A stretch of 64,000 nucleotides of DNA from Oenanthe sinensis (taxonomy: Eukaryota > Streptophyta > Magnoliopsida > Apiales > Apiaceae): positions 29,677,501 through 29,741,500 of the forward strand of contig CM053810.1 in the NCBI GenBank assembly GCA_028671895.1, written 5' to 3'. The stretch's first letter is position 1. Every line of letters begins with the position of its first letter. The translations under genes and the position numbers were made by a program. The notes beneath the pieces are model-generated. The model ran no database searches. It was given only the letters and a program-made list of their open reading frames with translations, and was not told the origin of the DNA. This document shows, piece after piece, positions 58,493 through 64,000 of the stretch.

Positions 58493-60047
58493 TGTTAGTG
58501 TAGGTGCCCTAGAGGCAATACAATGTTTCTTTTAAATAAACCTTTATGTCATATAATTATTCAATAAACGTATTTATTATGACTTTAATTACTGCGATAT
58601 ATTTGTTAGCATAATAAATGTCCTTAGAATCATGATACACATTGTATAGTTTAAGTACATGACTTAAACTTGAGATTATATAATATATCATATTCTTAAA
58701 TGTCCCTAGTCGAGTATTATTATTATAGGACAATAATAATACATAAATAGACTAGTATGTTGTTTGACAGATAACCATATCTCATTGGTTATAAGTATGG
58801 GGATACTAAAGTCGATGCATAGGTACATGTAGGAGTACATGGTACTGGACAGACCCACAGTGAGATTCTTCATGTTTAATAAAGTCATAAGAAAGACTCA
58901 CAGTGATAATGGTGTAATGATCCTCTGACTTGAGATCGTTATATTTCTATACGAAGATTAATATACTCTGACTACATTAAAAGTTACCTTTGACCGGGTG
59001 ATGATAAAAGTGGACATCGGGTATATCATGAGTCGTATGAGAAATATGAATGATAGATAAAGGATTTAACCCTCCTATAATTAGGAGAGATATTATTGGC
59101 CTCTTGATTGAGTGAGACTATAAAATGCATGGCCGTGCTCAAATAATGATTTGTTTTTCCATAGTCTACTCATGGATCAAGTAAACCCGGATTAAATGTT
59201 GAAGAGGATGACTAAACACATGCCTCGAGTTTAATCTATAATATATTTGGTTAAAGGGATTATATTACACGGAAACATTAATCATGAAAGGTTTTATCAA
59301 ATCACGATTTAATTATTGTTTAATTGGGTAGCAATGATGTATTACTAGATACCGCTCATTGTTTATAATTTTATTGGAGAATAAAATTATTGCTAATTAA
59401 ATAATAGCCTATAGGGTCACACACATAGAGCACCTAGAGGAATAGTTAATTTAAATTATAGATTTAAATTAATTGATGATTATTTGAATTTTATTATATT
59501 AATTAAGTGAGACTTAATTAATTGAAATAAATTCGAATTTGAAGAATTATATTTCTGCCAATAATAATAATTAAGTGTGACTTAGTTATTAATTAAATAA
59601 TAGAAGCATGTTTTATTATTTAATCCTATGCCTACATGGGTTAGGTTTTTGCTAAAAAGGGCCCATTAACCAATCATTATAAATAGATAATGATAGGTTA
59701 AATGGCTTGTACGTTTTTATCAAAACCCTAGAAGAAGAGGCAGCAACCAGCAAGAGGCAGAGAAAATTCGAAACATATCAAAGGAGGCTAGTACTTCCGT
59801 TCCGTGTTCAAGATCGTGAGACGTTCTTGAAGGTGTTCGTGTGGATACCATAGAAGTGTTTTCGAGAAGAAGACACAAGTCGTGATAGCAAGGATCTCCG
59901 TTGAGTTCGTGACATTCAAGATCTTAATAGGTATGATTCTATTTCACCATAATCCGTCTAATCTTATACATGATCCTGCGTTTGGGTTCCGAAAATTTTC
60001 GTTATTTTTACGTTTATCCGCTGCGTTTTATGCCTCGGAACCCAGCA
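58493..60047 (+). repeat. Element Y 3' LTR (1555 bp)
   Basis: Equal in length to the 5' LTR. Its end reads CCCAGCA instead of CCCAACA, one change three bases from the terminus, and is followed by the GCATC duplication. Confidence 0.95.
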
Positions 60048-60052
60048 GCATC
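60048..60052 (+). other. Target site duplication GCATC, right of Y
   Basis: Matches 51085-51089. Confidence 0.9.
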
Positions 60053-61269
60053 AGCATCAGGCTATGGCCACTGCTTCAGATATGCTCTTTAATCTCAAAG
60101 AACTTTTTGGAGATCAGAATAGGGCTGCAAGGCAAGTAGCAATGAAAGCTTTAATGAACACTCAGATGGCTGAAGGGACACCTGTAAGGGATCATGTTCT
60201 CAGGATGATGTCACATCTGAATGAGATGGAGATCCTTGGTGCTGAGGTTGATGGGGAAACCCAGATCGATATCATCCTTATGAGTTTACCCAAAAGTTTT
60301 GAGCAGTTCCGCTTGAATTACACCATGAACAAAAGGATGTATAGTCTTGCGGAACTTCTGACAGAACTTCAGGCAGCTGAAGGACTTTTTCAGCAGAGTG
60401 TTCAAGTCAATGTGGCTGAGAAACCTTCTTCTTCTAAGCCGAAAGCCAAGAAGAAGAAAAAGGCTCAGACACAGAAAGTTGTGAAAGCTGTGGGAGTTCA
60501 AGGTGGTGCTGTGAAAAAGCCCAAGGGCAAGTGCTTCAGGTGCAAGCAGTCGGGTCACTGGAAACAGGATTGTCCTCTTCCTAAGAAGAAAAACAATACT
60601 GGTATGTCTCTTTCTCTAGTTACAGAAACATATATAGCGGCTATATCTACGAGCACTTGGTGTGTAGATACAGGAGCCACTGATCATGTTTGTAATTCTA
60701 TGCAGGGGTTCCAGCAATCCAGAATGCTTAGAGATGGCGAGATATATGTGTTCATGGGAGATGCTACGAAAGTAGCAGTAGTTGCAGTGGGAGAAGTTAA
60801 TTTATCTTTTGGTGATGATAGGAATTTGGTTTTGAACAATTGTCTTTATGTACCTTCGTTTAGAAGGAATTTAATTTTGGTTTCTAAACTTGCTTTGGAT
60901 GGTTATAATGTTTGTTTGGATCATAATGTTTCAATTATGAGGAATAAACTAGTTATATGTTCTGGTACATTGCAAGACAATTTATACATAATCACTCCTA
61001 ATCAACCTGCACTGCAACTACAACATAGGGTATTAAATAACACATCTTCTATCACTACTAAAAGAAAGGAACCTTCTTCTTTGAACCAAACATATCTTTG
61101 GCACTTAAGATTAGGTCATATTAACTTGAGGAGGATTCAAAGACTGGTAGTAGATGGGCCTTTAGGCTCATTGGCAGTGGAGCCATTTCCAGTCTGTGAA
61201 TCTTGTTTGGAAGGTAAAATGACCACTAGGCCTTTAAGGCAAAGGGGAATAGAGCCAAAGAAGTGTTAG
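60053..61269 (+). pseudogene. Element X gag 3' part, protease and pre-integrase
   Basis: Continues X's Gag from 51089: capsid region, Lys-rich linker, CCHC knuckle (CFRCKQSGHWKQDC), protease WCVDTGATDHVC, and the pre-integrase zinc site (HLRLGHIN ... CESCLEGKM). It ends at a TAG reached because of a one-base frameshift near 61240-61250. The integrase frame goes on from there in another phase. Confidence 0.9.
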
Positions 61270-63743
61270 AATTGGTTCATACTGATTTATGTGGACCCAT
61301 GAATATTCAAGCAAGAGGTGGTTATAATTATTTTGTCACTTTTATTGATGATTATTCTACATATGGATACATTTATTTGTTGCGCCGTAAATCAGAGTGC
61401 TTTGACAAGTTCAAGGAGTACAAAACTGTAACAGAGAAGCGACATGGAAAATGTATCAAGTCACTACGATCAGATCGTGGTGGCGAATACTTGCTTGGAG
61501 AATTTAGGGATTACTTATCAAAGAATGGGATCATGTCTCAGTTGACTGCACCTGGAACACCCCAACAGAATGGTGTAGCGGAGAGAAGGAATCGTACTCT
61601 TTTGGAGAGTGTTAGATCGATGATGAGTTATTCAGAATTACCCAAGTCGTTTTGGGGACATGCTTTAGAAACAACAGCTTATCTTTTGAATTTAGTTCCT
61701 TCTAAGTCAGTTTCTAAGACTCCAAAAGAATTGTGGACTGGTTCAAAACCTAGTCTAAGACATATTCGGATATGGGGTTGTCCAGCACATGTGTTGAACA
61801 AGAACGTGACTAAGTTAGAATCTCGTACAGAAGTAAGGCTTTTTGTAGGCTATCCCATGGGAACGAAAGGATATTTATTTTATAGTCCTAAGGATCGGGA
61901 TGTCATTGTTAGTACCAATGCTAGATTCCTAGAGGAGGACTATATGATGAACCATAAACCCATGAGCAGTGTCGTTTTAGAGGAACTAGTGGGAGAGACA
62001 AATAATGAACAAGTGCCAATAGTACAAGTAGAACAACCACAAGAGAACACACAACCTATCACTAATACCACACCGGTGTCTCGTCGTAGTGGGAGGGTTA
62101 TTCGTAAACCCAGCAGATTCATGTTATTGGGAGAGTCTTCGGACTTGGTCTCTAAGGAACATGATGAGGATCCCATGACATACGAGGAAGCACTGCAAGA
62201 CAAAGGTGCAGATCTATGGCAAAAAACAATGAAATCTGAGATGGAATCTATGTATTCAAATCAAGTCTGGGAGCTCGTGGAACCACCCAAAGGTGTAAAA
62301 CCCATTGGATGTAAGTGGATCTACAAGAGAAAAAGAGGATCTGACAAAAAGGTAAAAGCTTGGAAATCAAGACTTGTTGCGAAAGGGTATACTCAGAAAG
62401 AAGGGATCGATTATGAGGAAACCTTTTCGCCAGTGGTCATGCTAAAGTCGATCCGGATTCTTTTATCTATAGCAGCTCATCTCGATTATGAGATTTGGCA
62501 AATGGATGTCAAGACAGCTTTCCTAAATGGGAGTCTTGATGATGAGATCATCTATATGCAACAACCAGAAGGATTCATTAAGGAAGGCCAAGAGCATCTG
62601 GTATGTAAGCTTAAGAATTCCATTTATGGACTTAAACAAGCTTCTAGGTATTGGAATATTCGCTTTGATCAGGTAATCCAGTCATACGGATTTGATCAAT
62701 GTCCAAGCGAGTCGTGTGTGTACAAGAAATGTGAGGGTAGTTCAGTGACTTTTCTAGTGCTATACGTAGATGATATTTTACTCATTGGAAACAATGTAGG
62801 GATGTTATCAGCGGTAAAGGCATGGTTGTTCAAACAGTTCGAAATGAAGGACTTAGGTGAAGCGGCATACATCCTTAGGATCAAAGTTATAAGGGATCGC
62901 AAGAAAAGGATGTTGGCTTTATCCCAAGAGCCCTATATTGATGAGGTATTGGCTCGTTTTAACATGCAGGACTCCAAGAAGGGTAACCTACCTTATAAAC
63001 ATGGAGTTGCTCTATCAAAGAAACAGTGTCCTAAGACACCAGAGGCGATGGAGAGCATGAAAGCGGTTCCCTATGCTTCGGCATGCGGAAGCTTAATGTA
63101 TGCAATGTTATGTACGAGACCTGATATTTGTTTTGCCGTGGGCATGGTTAGCAGATATCAGTCAAACCCAGGACAGGAACATTGGAGTGCAGTAAAGGCT
63201 ATACTCAAGTACCTGAGAAGGACTAAGGAGTATATGCTAATTTACAAGGCCTCAGATTTGTTACCTCTAGGATATACCGATTCAGATTTCCAAGCAGATA
63301 GAGATAAGAGGAAATCAACCTCGGGATATGTGTTTACCTTAGGAGGTGGAGCTGTAATATGGAGGAGTGTAAAGCAGAAATGCGTTGCTGGCTCTACCAT
63401 GGAAGCCGAATATGTGGCAGCTTCGGAGGCAGCCAAAGAGGCAATATGGTTCAGAAAATTTCTTTTGGACATAGATGTGGTACCTAATTTGCCTAGGAGC
63501 TTGACAGTGTATTGTGATAACACTGGTGCTGTGGCAAATGCAAAGGAACCGCGAGACCATAAGGCAGCAAAACACATCGAGCGTAAGTATCACCTTATAT
63601 GACAATTCGTTAAGCGAGGAGATATTATTGTGACTGATATAGCATCAAAGGACAACCGGGCAGATCCTTTCACAAAGAGCTTACCAGCTAAGGCTTTTGA
63701 GCAGCACGTGGAGGCGATAGGAGTCAGATGTATGGTCACATAA
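61250..63743 (+). pseudogene. Element X integrase, RT and RNase H
   Basis: Open from just after the frameshift to TGA at 63600-63602, then open again to the proper stop at 63741-63743. Integrase core: TDLCGP, SLRSDRGGEY, NGVAERRNRT. RT: GCKWIYKRK, QMDVKTAFLNGS, YVDDILLIGNN. RNase H: GYTDSDF, STMEAEY, YCDNTG. The TGA replaces the CGA present in the minus copy and removes the last 47 residues. It is Tork/TAR-like by its RT and RNase H motifs, distinct from Y. Confidence 0.9.
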
Positions 63744-63810
63744 TAGTTATTTAATTGGTAGTGGATTGCTTGTAATAAAACACTGATATACTCAAAGAAT
63801 AGCTTGAGTA

Positions 63811-63822
63811 TAAGTGGGAGAT
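63811..63822 (+). other. Polypurine tract of element X
   Basis: TAAGTGGGAGAT before the LTR start at 63823. Confidence 0.8.
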
Positions 63823-64000
63823 TGTTAGGGAGTATACTGAACTATTCGTTTGAAGTATATGACATTGTCCTTTTTTATTGAGAATCTTGAATGCGTATTT
63901 TAACACTGTTTGTATATTATATATTGTGGATAATCTAGTATCAAATGGGATAACAGAAGATTAGATTGTCAGTGTCTATATATAATATAATAAATGTTCA
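63823..64000 (+). repeat. Element X 3' LTR, first 178 bases
   Basis: Starts TGTTAGGGAGTATACTG and matches the minus-strand LTR from 48589 downwards. The rest lies beyond the window. Confidence 0.9.

Larger units (their letters stand above)
51090..60047 (+). mobile_element. Element Y: nearly intact Angela-like copia element (8.96 kb)
   Basis: Two 1555-bp LTRs, primer site, 1.86-kb leader, one gag-pol frame of 1320 codons with a single stop, polypurine tract and perfect TSD GCATC. By eye the LTRs differ at about eight positions, so Y is young. It is the best reference here for reading the decayed relatives B and D. Confidence 0.95.

Overview
The window reads as an intergenic, retrotransposon-packed stretch of a flowering-plant nuclear genome. 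Nearly every supportable feature is a Ty1/copia LTR retrotransposon or a piece of one: initiator-Met-type primer sites (TGGTATCAGAGC-like), polypurine tracts of the type AAGTGGGAGAT or GGGGGAGAT, TG...CA LTRs, and polyproteins ordered Gag, protease, integrase, RT, RNase H. No intact host gene, tRNA or rRNA gene was seen. The species cannot be told from the sequence. The copia lineages (SIRE/Maximus, Angela-like, Tork/TAR-like) point to an angiosperm. Lineage names rest on family resemblance, not on a tree.

The layout is a set of elements nested inside one another. Letters are mine. A (1-1033, minus) is the 3' end of a SIRE-like element. B (1034 to 45049 and beyond, plus) is an old Angela-like element that interrupts A. 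It is cut into pieces by three later insertions. D (2288-10648, minus) is a related, defective Angela-like element in B's leader. C (13555-27107, plus) is a decayed SIRE-like element with TSD GGTGG in B's integrase. E (28173-42873, minus) is a complete, very young SIRE/Maximus element with TSD GGTTT in B's reverse transcriptase. B's 3' LTR is interrupted at 45050 by the end of a CACTA DNA transposon. That transposon carries a spliced, gene-like fragment encoding a CDCA7-type zinc finger (46006-47432, minus). It is interrupted at 47433 by X, a Tork/TAR-like element with an inverted partial copy at its left end. X's gag is interrupted by Y (51090-60047, plus), a young Angela-like element with TSD GCATC and a gag-pol frame open except for one stop codon.

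E is the most informative element. It has 1.28-1.30 kb LTRs that differ, by eye, only by one 22-bp repeat unit. It has open gag and pol frames in a -1 relation and a long third frame downstream of pol with one internal amber codon. The gap between pol and that third frame contains a 48-bp tandem array built from the same ATCTCGATC 12-mers as the LTR enhancer-like array, followed by a TATA-like sequence. This suggests a second, internal promoter for the third ORF.

Other structural anomalies: a 2.4-kb near-perfect palindrome of two LTRs at 1034-3456 with a patchwork 80-bp centre; a 207-bp duplicated piece of B beside the second C LTR; inverted X arms (47433-50343 against 62071 to beyond the window end); and defective element interiors (C, D) between nearly identical LTRs. 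C-to-T type nonsense changes recur, as expected for methylated, silenced DNA.
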